Assembly: GCF_014905615.1 (NCBI RefSeq)
Contig: NZ_AQGU01000017.1
Location: forward strand, 96,257-160,256
DNA: 64,000 nucleotides
Direction: 5' to 3'
Source: Pseudoalteromonas aliena SW19
GTDB lineage: Bacteria; Pseudomonadota; Gammaproteobacteria; Enterobacterales; Alteromonadaceae
Positions 57,124 to 64,000 of this stretch are shown here, in pieces; position 1 is the first letter of the stretch, and each line of letters starts with the position of its first letter. The translations under genes and the position numbers were made by a program. The notes under the pieces were generated by a model, which was not told where the DNA came from, searched no databases, and saw nothing but the letters and a program-made list of their open reading frames with translations.

Positions 57124-58469
57124 CTGACGAATCCCCACAATTTGATACTATAAATCAATAAAGTAGCTTAAAAAACAGTTGAAGTGCACAGCCAATTTTG
57201 ATCTTATATGTTTTTTCCGACCAAAGAAATTACAGAGTAAATCGACTATGCACTTGGGTAAATTATTACATAAAACTTTTTCTAACACAGCGGGTATTAT
57301 TGATAAGCGTAACCACTGCACATTAATGAAAGCTGTAGAAACACTCTGCCAACATAAGTTCTTATCCATTGCTGCTTTAGGGCGAAAATTAAAGAGCAAC
57401 GCGAAGGTTAAACACAATATTAAACGAATAGATAGGTTATTTGGCAACCCTCGCGTCCTGCATTCTCGCTACCATTATTACCAAGAAATTACTCGCCGCG
57501 TTATAGGTCAAATTAGACGCCCATGCGTGACGATTGATTGGTCAGGGTTAACACCTTGTGGCGAGTTTCATTTATTACGAGCAGCAGTGCCAGTTAAAGG
57601 TCGAGCAATGACAATCTATGAGCAAAGCTTTCGTGAATGTGAATACATGAAGCAAAGCGTGCATAAGGATTTCCTCAAAACACTTAAATCAATATTACCT
57701 TCTGATTGCAAGCCGATCATCGTTACCGATGCAGGATTTCGTAACCCTTGGTTTAAATTAGTGCTTAAATTTGGTTGGGATTTTTTAGGCAGAGTGAGGC
57801 ATCAAACACAATATCAAAAGCCAGAAGATGATACGTGTTGGTCACCAGTAAAAACACTTTATTCTAAAGCGACAGCAAAACCCGCTTATCTATTTGAAAC
57901 ACAACTCGCTAAAGCCAATTCATTGAGTGGTCACTTTTACTTGTTTAAATCAAAGCCTAAACAAAGAAAAAAGAAAAATCTTCGAGGAAAAACGATTCGC
58001 TGCAGCGTAAGCTTGAAACATGCTAAAGGCGCCACGGAGCCATGGTTATTATTTACCTCACTGTGCAATATTAATTATTCAGCGCAAGATATGGTTAAAA
58101 TTTACAGCCAGCGAATGCAGATAGAAGAGTCCTTTCGAGACTTAAAAAACACGAGTAATGGTTTGAACTTACGTCATTGTCGTAGCTATGAAAAAGGCCG
58201 CTTGAATATCGCATTATTGATTGCATTAATTGCTAATTTTATCCTTTGGCTAGCAGGTTTAACGGCAAAAATATTGAATGTGCATAGAAGCTTTCAGGCG
58301 AATACGATAAAGGATAGAAACGTGCTGTCTAGCTTTAGTTTGGGGACGCAATACTTCGAAAAATTTGGTTATAAAATAAAACTGAAAACTTTTTTAGAAG
58401 CACTCAAGCAATTAAATAAGGATTGCCGTGAGTGCTTGTAGCTCATTAGCAATTGTGGGGATCCCTCAG
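57124..58469 (+). mobile_element. IS10-like (IS4 family) insertion sequence with 9-bp target duplication
   Basis: 1346 bp. Ends CTGACGAATCCCCACAATTTG and, inward from the right, CTGAGGGATCCCCACAATTGC, similar to IS10 ends (CTGAGAGATCCCC). GATCTGACC is perfectly duplicated on both sides (57,115-57,123 and 58,470-58,478). The target was a REP sequence. It carries one intact transposase. Confidence 0.93.
57248..58441 (+). CDS. IS4-family (IS10-like) transposase
   Basis: 397 residues from ATG at 57,248 (the frame is open to 57,179, but MHLGKLLHKTF is a typical IS10-type N-terminus). DDE elements: VTIDWSGLTPCGE (first Asp), IIVTDAGFRNPWF (second Asp) and the Y-(2)-R-(3)-E-(6)-K signature YSQRMQIEESFRDLKN (catalytic Glu). 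Length and frame are intact, so the element may be active. Confidence 0.93.
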   Translation: MHLGKLLHKTFSNTAGIIDKRNHCTLMKAVETLCQHKFLSIAALGRKLKSNAKVKHNIKRIDRLFGNPRVLHSRYHYYQEITRRVIGQIRRPCVTIDWSGLTPCGEFHLLRAAVPVKGRAMTIYEQSFRECEYMKQSVHKDFLKTLKSILPSDCKPIIVTDAGFRNPWFKLVLKFGWDFLGRVRHQTQYQKPEDDTCWSPVKTLYSKATAKPAYLFETQLAKANSLSGHFYLFKSKPKQRKKKNLRGKTIRCSVSLKHAKGATEPWLLFTSLCNINYSAQDMVKIYSQRMQIEESFRDLKNTSNGLNLRHCRSYEKGRLNIALLIALIANFILWLAGLTAKILNVHRSFQANTIKDRNVLSSFSLGTQYFEKFGYKIKLKTFLEALKQLNKDCRECL

Positions 58470-59440
58470 GATCTGACCCCTTTTTTTTCTATATATTCAA
58501 GGTTTACTTCGCTGTTAAACCCACTGTCTGCGGTGAATTTAATCGTGTGCTCGTCTTTGGGTTTGTCAGTGTTTAATTTATCGAGCTGTTGTTTTAATTG
58601 CTTAACAGCTGGCTGTAGAGTTTGTTGCTCACCCACTGAGCCCCACGCTTGTGCTTGCAGGATGATTTGGTGTTTATCGTCATTAATCGCGATGCCGTTG
58701 TAGCCTTGAATTGTCCCTTTTGACGTGGTCATTTTCGCACTATCTGGATCAGTGATATTACTTTTAACAGGCTTGCCTTTACTGCCTATTTTTTCTTTGT
58801 GAGTGGCTAAGAACTCGGTAATTTTACCTACACTTTTATCTAGCTTTTCTTTTTGTTTTAAATCCTGAGTTATCAATTCTTCGCCCAGCCCATCTTGTGA
58901 TTGGTGGCGTTCAATAATACGTTTGCTTGCGCGTTCTAGTTTTGCTTTTTTGCGACCTAACTCATCGAATGTGCCACTCCACTCTTTACTCGCATTGGAC
59001 TTTAATTTACACCCATCAATGGCAAACATGTTACGGCCTATCAAGCCTTCTTCATCACATATCATCAGCACTTGCGTAAAAAGCGGCTCAATCTGTTCAT
59101 GCATTTTAGCCACAAAACCCGCTATAGATGTGTAATGCGGCTGGATATCACCCGACACACTCATAAATAAAATATTATGCTCGCAAGCCTTTGCAATCCG
59201 ACGGCTACTGATCAAACCATGTGCATAGCCCAGTAAAATAATCTTTAGCATTACCGAAGGTGGATACGCCGCCGCGCCCGTTTTGTCATTGTTGTACCAC
59301 GCGTCAAATCCCGATAAATCGAGTTTATTTTCGACAATATAACAAAGGGCATACTCAAAAGTGCCAGGCAGAATTTGCTCAGCGAAATTGATAGGAATGA
59401 ATTTATTTTGACAGGATAAGTCAGGCTTGTAGTTAGCCAT
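58466..59440 (-). pseudogene. IS1182-family transposase, truncated 3' end
   Basis: About 320 residues remain of a family usually near 450-480. N-terminal FIPINFAEQILPGTFEYAL, FMSVSGDIQPHYTSIAGF, MFAIDGCKLKSNASKEWSGTF (DDE Asp) and FTADSGFNSEVNLEYIEKKG are intact. The frame then runs into REP sequence and ends GVRS. The missing C-terminal Glu region survives as a remnant near 53,780-54,105. Confidence 0.88.
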
Positions 59441-59564
59441 AACAGTTTACCGTGGGTGAATAATATCTATTAGATCACAGCGAACGGATGGGTTCAAGGT
59501 TAAAAAGTAATCAATTTGAAATAGTAGAATACGTTCCTAAAAAGAGTAATTCTACAGCCTCAAC

Positions 59565-59659
59565 GCCCATTTAAGGGGCTGATAATAGTTTGCTAAAATT
59601 GTGTAGCGAAGCGAAACCGAGCAAACTGTTAGCAGTCCCGCTTTAAATTCTTGTTAGAT
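59565..59659 (-). other. attC site, core side displaced by the IS1182-like element
   Basis: Minus strand: ATCTAAC (59,659-59,653, perfect RYYYAAC, overlapping the TAA stop of the 142-residue cassette gene), an imperfect palindrome, then ...AAATGGGC and the IS. Joining GGGC to GTTAGGT at 53,641 rebuilds a standard attC core. Confidence 0.8.
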
Positions 59660-60082
59660 TTTGTTTGCTTCATAATCTGAAATCAACTCATCTATCGGTT
59701 TACGCTGAAGAAGTCTCTGTTGCCAACTGAGATAAGTGGTTTCTGTAATAAGTGCATCAAAATTTTTAGGTGCGCTTACAATTTTTAATGTTCTTAAGCC
59801 TTTACTTTTGTGCTTACTTGGAATGTTGTTTTTTAAGCAATGAATTAAGTGATGAAATTCATCTTTACTGTAAACATAACTGTAAACACCCATTGGTGGG
59901 ACAGTTATTTTACGGTGAAACCCAATTTCAAAGTAACCTGTGTCGTGACTACGAACAGAGATACCTTGTAATAAGTTTCCTTTATAAACATTCCATTCTT
60001 TATCTGACGTGCAATATTTTCTTTTTACGTTTATTTTCCAGCAAACGAAAAAGATAATACCGAATATAAATAAGTTAACCAT
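59654..60082 (-). CDS. integron cassette gene: single-pass membrane hypothetical protein
   Basis: 142 residues. Hydrophobic segment at about 3-15 (LFIFGIIFFVCW) followed by a soluble, strand-rich domain (GYFEIGFHRKITVPPMGVYSYVYSKDEFHHLI). Family not recognised. The stop codon overlaps the attC inverse core and the next attC core starts 21 bp upstream of the ATG: a canonical one-gene cassette. Confidence 0.78.
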   Translation of the reverse strand: MVNLFIFGIIFFVCWKINVKRKYCTSDKEWNVYKGNLLQGISVRSHDTGYFEIGFHRKITVPPMGVYSYVYSKDEFHHLIHCLKNNIPSKHKSKGLRTLKIVSAPKNFDALITETTYLSWQQRLLQRKPIDELISDYEANKI

Positions 60083-60102
60083 ACACCAAGGCTCGAATAG
60101 AA

Positions 60103-60171
60103 ATCTAACGCCGCCATAATTTGCCGCCTGAAGCGCAGCGTAAGGCGGTCAAATTGATGGCTTTGTTAAAT
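60103..60171 (-). other. attC site, 69 bp
   Basis: Minus strand ATTTAAC (60,171-60,165, overlapping the TAA stop) and GTTAGAT (60,109-60,103), both perfect consensus. The interior GCCGCC...GGCGGC forms the expected stem. Confidence 0.9.
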
Positions 60172-60690
60172 GCTCTTACGGACAATTTTAATTACCATTG
60201 GGTCTTGCGCATCCATAAACATAAAACATCTACCAAATAGTGCCTTTTTACCGAATTCATCAAATACATTAGAGCCTAGTGGAGTTATAAGAACCTCATC
60301 TGTTGCTAGTGCCCGCTGGTGATTTTGATCAATTAATTCCCAATATTTTTTTACATGCTGCTCTAAGACCACATTCACGGCTGGATGATTGTATTGAACC
60401 AATATATTTCCATCATCCATATTCATTGGGTTCATGTCTGGATGATAATGGTAAATCTGATGAAGCACCTCTTTTGTATATTTTTGAGCATCATCATCAG
60501 ACAAATCGTCACTAAGAATCACACAAGTCCCGTTTTTTAGAACAGCTATATCTCTCTTGCTACCCGTGTAATATTTCACCCTATCTATTATATCTTCAAT
60601 CGACTGCGCTATTTCTGGCTTCCAGTCAGGAACTGGAGGGAACACCTTTTTCGGTTCCTTCTTCTTTTTGAATTTATCGAAAATGCTCAT
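60166..60690 (-). CDS. integron cassette gene: cytosolic hypothetical protein
   Basis: 174 residues, no signal or TM. A basic N-terminus (SIFDKFKKKKEPKK), then an alpha/beta part with KRDIAVLKNGTCVILSDDLSDDDAQ and VLITPLGSNVF. Family not recognised; the overall feel is that of immunity-like or adaptor proteins common in cassettes, but this is a guess. Flanked by attC on both sides, the upstream one carrying a group II intron. Confidence 0.78.
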   Translation of the reverse strand: MSIFDKFKKKKEPKKVFPPVPDWKPEIAQSIEDIIDRVKYYTGSKRDIAVLKNGTCVILSDDLSDDDAQKYTKEVLHQIYHYHPDMNPMNMDDGNILVQYNHPAVNVVLEQHVKKYWELIDQNHQRALATDEVLITPLGSNVFDEFGKKALFGRCFMFMDAQDPMVIKIVRKSI

Positions 60691-60703
60691 TTATGCTCCT
60701 AGC

Positions 60704-60797
60704 ATTTAACGCTTTGCTAAGCGGCAATAAAATTGTTGGCTAAAATAGCGAGGAACGAGCAAAAGCCAACTGTTTTTTGTCCGTTTAAGCAACTTGT
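60704..60797 (-). other. attC site split by group IIC intron (left part)
   Basis: Minus-strand core GTTAAAT at 60,710-60,704. The palindrome (GTTGGCTAAAATAGCGAGG...GCCAAC) matches the attC at 63,144. The inverse core is split: ...CTTGT at 60,797 continues as TAGTTTTCG at 62,768, rebuilding TTGTTAG. Confidence 0.85.
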
Positions 60798-62767
60798 GTA
60801 CGCCCGACATGGGCATTGACTTATGAGGTGAAAGTCCTCTGTAGGAAGATCACCGTTTAAATAACACACTGTTATTAAACGATAACTACTAGCGAATGGC
60901 AAGGGCTAAATCGTGAGAGATAGTCAGGAGGAAGCCGCTAGCAAATCTGCGAGCTGATGAACAAAAACATCATATGAGGCGTAGGCTGGAGACGAGCTAG
61001 CACAAGATAGCGAAGTCATGTGATCTAACGGCCACCGTAAATGATGCAGTTGTGCAGAGAAAGTCAATGCACCTTATTCGGGGAGATCTGATAAACACGC
61101 GTCCGCGCTAACGCTTGGAGATTACCAGTTAGGGACTGGTTGTTCAACCCTTGGCGCTTTGGTTGCTGCGACCTACAGCGAGCGAAATAGCAGTAAACAA
61201 GCGTTAGTTTAGACGCGCTTTATCGAGTAATCGCTAGAGTGATCTATCAGAAGTCAGCAGATGGCATAGTAGCCAAACGCCCATCGTAATGGAGGGGACA
61301 CGGTGAAGGCCTGAACATCTTAACCAGAGGAGACACTACAAATGAACTTGAATTCACATAGATCACCGTGTTGTGATAGTGATGAACAGCGTTCTGCTGT
61401 GAATAATACCTCGAATGAATATAACCAAACAGATCATGACCTGATGGCAAGAGTACTAAGCAACCACAATATTGGCGTAGCATGGCAACATGTTAAGCGC
61501 AATAAAGGGGCTGCGGGTATTGATAATATGAGTATTGAAGAGTTTAATCACTTCGCTAAGTTACATTGGTTAGGTATTAAACAACAATTACTTAACGGCA
61601 CTTATCAACCCTTGCCAGTCAAACGCGTGATGATACCCAAACCTGATGGCGGTGAGCGAATGCTTGGGATCCCTGCTGTTATCGACAGAGTGATCCAACA
61701 AGCCATTGCTCAAGTGATTAGCCCTTATTTTGAGCCTCAATTTTCACCACATAGTTATGGTTATCGCCCTCATAAAAGAGCCAGTCAAGCAGTGAACCAT
61801 GTTCAATCTTGTGTTAAACAAGGTTATAAAACAGCGGTTGATATCGACTTGTCTAAGTTCTTTGATGAAGTAGACCACGACATGCTGATGAATCGTGTTG
61901 GTCGTAAAATCAAAGACAAAGCACTCATGCGCCTACTTGGTAAATACCTCCGAGCGGGAGTAGCAGAGCGCGAAACAGGTCTGTGGTTTGAGTCAACCAA
62001 AGGCGTCCCTCAAGGTGGGCCATTATCCCCTTTACTTTCCAATATTTTACTCGATGAATTAGATAAGAAGCTAACCTACAAACGCCTTAAGTTTGCACGT
62101 TACGCTGATGACATAATCATTTTAGTAAAAACGAAAAGCGAAGGGCTAATAATCCAACGGGAAATTACTGCGTTCATCACTAAGCGATTAAAGCTCAAAG
62201 TGAACGAATCGAAAAGTCGAGTCGGTCCAGTAACAGGCTCGAAATTTCTCGGGTTTACCTTTCGTTACGGTCAAGTGCAAATTCACGAACAGGCGCTAAA
62301 GAAATTTAAAGCAAATGTAAGAGAACTCACTAACCGCAACTGGGGGATCTCAATGACCCTACAAATTCATAAACTCACACAGTATTTACTGTGGCTGGGG
62401 ACACTACTACCTAATAGCCAACGCTTATCAACTAACAGTGGATTTAGATCATTGGATCCGCCGTAGGATAAGGATGTGCTACTGGCGGCAGTGGCGAAAA
62501 CCTCGTACCAAAGTACGCAGTTTAATGAAATTGGGTGTTAGCGAGCGACTCGCCATAGCCTGTGGTATCACCAGTAAAGGCCCTTGTAGAAGCTCAAAAA
62601 CAAAAGGAATTAACATTGCGCTAGGCACTAACTACTTAGCGTCACAAGGGTTAGTGTCATTGAGAGATATTTGGATCAATATTCATTACGGGAGATGAAC
62701 CGCCCATTGCGGACCCGCATGATGGGTGGTGTGGGGGCTGGAGGTTAGAGACCTCCGGCTACCCGAT
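60798..62767 (+). mobile_element. group IIC intron inserted in an attC site
   Basis: About 1.97 kb. The 5' end GTACGCCCGACATGGGC and AGAAGTCAGCAGATGGCATAG before the ORF are typical of bacterial class C introns. Domain V is at 62,697-62,730 (ACCGCCCAT / ATGGGTGGT with an inner TGCGG/CCGCA hairpin). The exact ends are uncertain by 1-2 nt because of a shared T. It carries a frameshifted reverse transcriptase. Confidence 0.88.
61342..62698 (+). pseudogene. group II intron reverse transcriptase/maturase, frameshifted
   Basis: RT domains 0-7 are in frame to about residue 349: GAAGIDNMS, PLPVKRVMIPKPDGGERMLGIP, YGYRPHKRASQAV, VDIDLSKFFDEVDHD, GVPQGGPLSPLLSNI and the catalytic FARYADD. The frame breaks near 62,389-62,391 (TTACTGTGGCTGG, one extra base relative to ...QYLRGW). 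The maturase X region continues in the next frame as GHYYLIANAYQLTVDLDHWIRRRI and on to 62,698. Class C RTs lack an endonuclease domain, as here. A Shine-Dalgarno AGAGGAG precedes the ATG. Confidence 0.9.
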
Positions 62768-63138
62768 TAGTTTTCGTTATACCAATTTTCCCAAATTTTA
62801 GGAGCGGGGTATTTCAATTTATATGCTTGAATATCGTCTTTACTTGCGTACTTTAAATAAACGCCAAAATAATCGATTAGATACTCTTCACCTGTTCCCA
62901 TTCGCCAAAATATATTGCTAGGTTCATATTCAGGGAATTTTTCCCAAGGAGGTAAAGGAGGATTCGCTTTGAGTTCACTTTCAAACCTTTGCTGAAGCAT
63001 GGCTTCCCAATCCTTTTTGTGCTTTAGATAGGCTTCCCAATCTTCAGCCGAAACTCCTTCAGGTGCTCCTATTTCATTAGAAGCCATAGTTGTCCCTGCA
63101 ATCATAAACAAACTTAAAAATATAAAACGAATCATCAT
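62767..63138 (-). CDS. integron cassette gene: small exported hypothetical protein
   Basis: 123 residues. Cleavable signal peptide MMIRFIFLSLFMIAGTTMAS (cleavage about 19-20). The mature part is acidic and Trp/Pro rich (WEAYLKHKKDWEAML, LPPWEKFPEYEPSNIFW, IWENWYNEN). Family not recognised. Stop codon at the attC inverse core that the group II intron has split. Confidence 0.78.
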   Translation of the reverse strand: MMIRFIFLSLFMIAGTTMASNEIGAPEGVSAEDWEAYLKHKKDWEAMLQQRFESELKANPPLPPWEKFPEYEPSNIFWRMGTGEEYLIDYFGVYLKYASKDDIQAYKLKYPAPKIWENWYNEN

Positions 63139-63143
63139 AAGAA

Positions 63144-63245
63144 AACTAACGCCGTTTTAAGCGGCAAATTGCAGTTGGCTAAAATAAGTGAGGCACGAAC
63201 AAAAAGCCAACTGTAATTTGTCCGACTTGAAAACCCTTGTTAGCT
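63144..63245 (-). other. attC site, 102 bp
   Basis: Minus strand: inverse core AGCTAAC (63,245-63,239) overlapping the TAG/TAA stop region, and core GTTAGTT (63,150-63,144). Internal palindrome GTTGGCT...AGCCAAC and GCCG...CGGC. Closely similar to the intron-split attC, as expected within one chromosomal integron. Confidence 0.88.
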
Positions 63246-63914
63246 TTCGCTATCGCGATTTTCTACAGCGGCTTTAGCTTTATCAGGTAAATCAGAATAA
63301 AAACTCTCAATTTCTTTTGGCTCGGTAATCATTTTATTAGCAATAAAATTTATTAGTTCGAATAATTTTACAACTCTTTCAGGCTCCTCCTGGAGATTAA
63401 TTTCTCCCGGATGAACTGCATTATTTCCTGTAATACGCAAAGCATCTAATGACTTTTGCACGAGAGAGTTTAAACCTTTTGAAACTAGATTTTTAATGTC
63501 CTGATTTATATTATCCCCTTTCTCTCCGAGCTGTTTACATAATTTTTGAAGAGCTAACCTTAATAATGCAGCAGAGGATCTTGGTGAGTCGGACAATATT
63601 CTCGCAGCCTCCAAATAATCAGCTTGAATGTCGGCGTCCAGATCCACATTAGGAGCCGATACTGTAACCTTTTTGGGATGAACAATGTTTTCTTCAAACC
63701 AAATGATGTGTTGATCACACCTTTGACATTTAGAAATAACCCATGTACTTGATAGAGCTTCGTCAAATCTTGAGTTTTGATCAACAACACTCTGCCAAGG
63801 AAATTGGTTATTTGTAGCCAAGTGAGAATAAAATTGTTTTGCGTACACATTACAATGAGGACAATGAAATTCGCCTTGTCCGTAAATTGGAGGAAAGTAC
63901 CCTTGATGACTCAT
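63240..63914 (-). CDS. integron cassette gene: DUF4145-domain protein
   Basis: 224 residues. The N-terminal zinc-ribbon-like part has CPHCNVY and CQRCDQHIIWF (about 18-85). The DUF4145 core follows: DYLEAARILSDSPRSSAALLRLALQKLCKQLG, a VSKGLNSLVQKSLDALRITGN region and AVHPGEINL (about 98-175). DUF4145 occurs alone and in restriction- and defence-associated proteins; biochemical role unknown. Flanked by two attC sites. Confidence 0.87.
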   Translation of the reverse strand: MSHQGYFPPIYGQGEFHCPHCNVYAKQFYSHLATNNQFPWQSVVDQNSRFDEALSSTWVISKCQRCDQHIIWFEENIVHPKKVTVSAPNVDLDADIQADYLEAARILSDSPRSSAALLRLALQKLCKQLGEKGDNINQDIKNLVSKGLNSLVQKSLDALRITGNNAVHPGEINLQEEPERVVKLFELINFIANKMITEPKEIESFYSDLPDKAKAAVENRDSES

Positions 63915-63930
63915 AGAAATCCTTTAAGAA

Positions 63931-63989
63931 AGCTAACATTTTAGTATTTATGCAACACGCAGTTTGTGTTGCATAATCGCTTGTTGGAC
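63931..63989 (-). other. attC site, 59 bp
   Basis: Minus strand GTCCAAC (63,989-63,983) and GTTAGCT (63,937-63,931). The interior TGCAACAC...GTGTTGCA is a perfect palindrome. It belongs to the next cassette, whose gene lies beyond the window. Confidence 0.88.
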
Positions 63990-64000
63990 TGAGGCGCTAC

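Larger units (their letters stand above)
53642..59561 (-). mobile_element. interrupted IS1182-like element inserted in an attC core
   Basis: Ends GAGCCTGTAGATTAACTCG (53,642) and, reading inward from 59,561, GAGGCTGTAGAATTACTCT match at 19 of the first 23 positions. AAC (or AACG) flanks both sides as a target duplication. Transposase N-terminal part at 58,490-59,440 and C-terminal remnant at about 53,780-54,105 lie on the same strand in the right order. About 4.4 kb has been inserted between them and roughly 100 codons lost. Confidence 0.75.

Noticed and set aside
61247..61483. Antisense frame at the start of the intron RT
   Set aside because: It overlaps ribozyme structure and the RT start on the other strand with no supporting features.

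Overview
The window looks like a marine gammaproteobacterial chromosome of the Pseudoalteromonas/Alteromonadales type. The basis is AT-rich intergenic DNA, clustered tRNA genes, an rsxABCDGE-nth block, large secreted M9/M43 metalloproteases and abundant small inverted-repeat elements. The genus is an inference; there is no rRNA here to settle it.

Left part (1-26,986) is mostly core genome. It opens with a tandem tRNA-Val(UAC) array (ten complete copies, one cut by the window edge, four decayed copies). A minus-strand block follows: MATE efflux pump, uvrB, two SAM methyltransferases and an unrecognised protein. A 1 kb AT-rich gap leads to four tandem tRNA-Asn genes under a stable-RNA type promoter, a degenerate GGDEF/EAL receptor-like protein, the complete Rsx/Rnf electron-transport operon, and nth. 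Downstream of nth lie an M23 lipoprotein and a diverged nth 3' fragment, then a CocE/NonD hydrolase divergent from a CadC-like regulator, and an Orn/Lys/Arg decarboxylase.

Middle (27,018-37,518) is a complete minimal type I-F2 (I-Fv) CRISPR-Cas system on the minus strand: WYL-domain regulator, cas1, cas2-3 fusion, cas7fv, cas5fv, cas6f, leader, and an array of 46 repeats with 45 spacers of exactly 32 nt. No Cas8f-type gene is present, as in the Shewanella putrefaciens CN-32 system. Next to it (37,800-52,700) are an outer-membrane barrel, an XRE-TPR regulator, a lipoprotein, three secreted metalloproteases, three copies of a 197-bp MITE and one 263-bp MITE.

Right end (about 53,350-64,000) is the distal part of a chromosomal integron cassette array in minus orientation. 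The cassettes are small orphan genes separated by attC sites whose inverse core overlaps the stop codon. Two elements have struck attC sites. One is a group IIC intron with a frameshifted RT. The other is an IS1182-like element (terminal inverted repeats at 53,642 and 59,561) that was itself opened by about 4.4 kb holding a methyltransferase, a REP/RAYT module, a periplasmic prephenate-dehydratase-like gene and an intact IS10-like insertion with a perfect 9-bp target duplication. Removing the IS1182-like and intron DNA restores attC cores on paper. No integrase gene is visible; attI/intI should lie to the right of the window.
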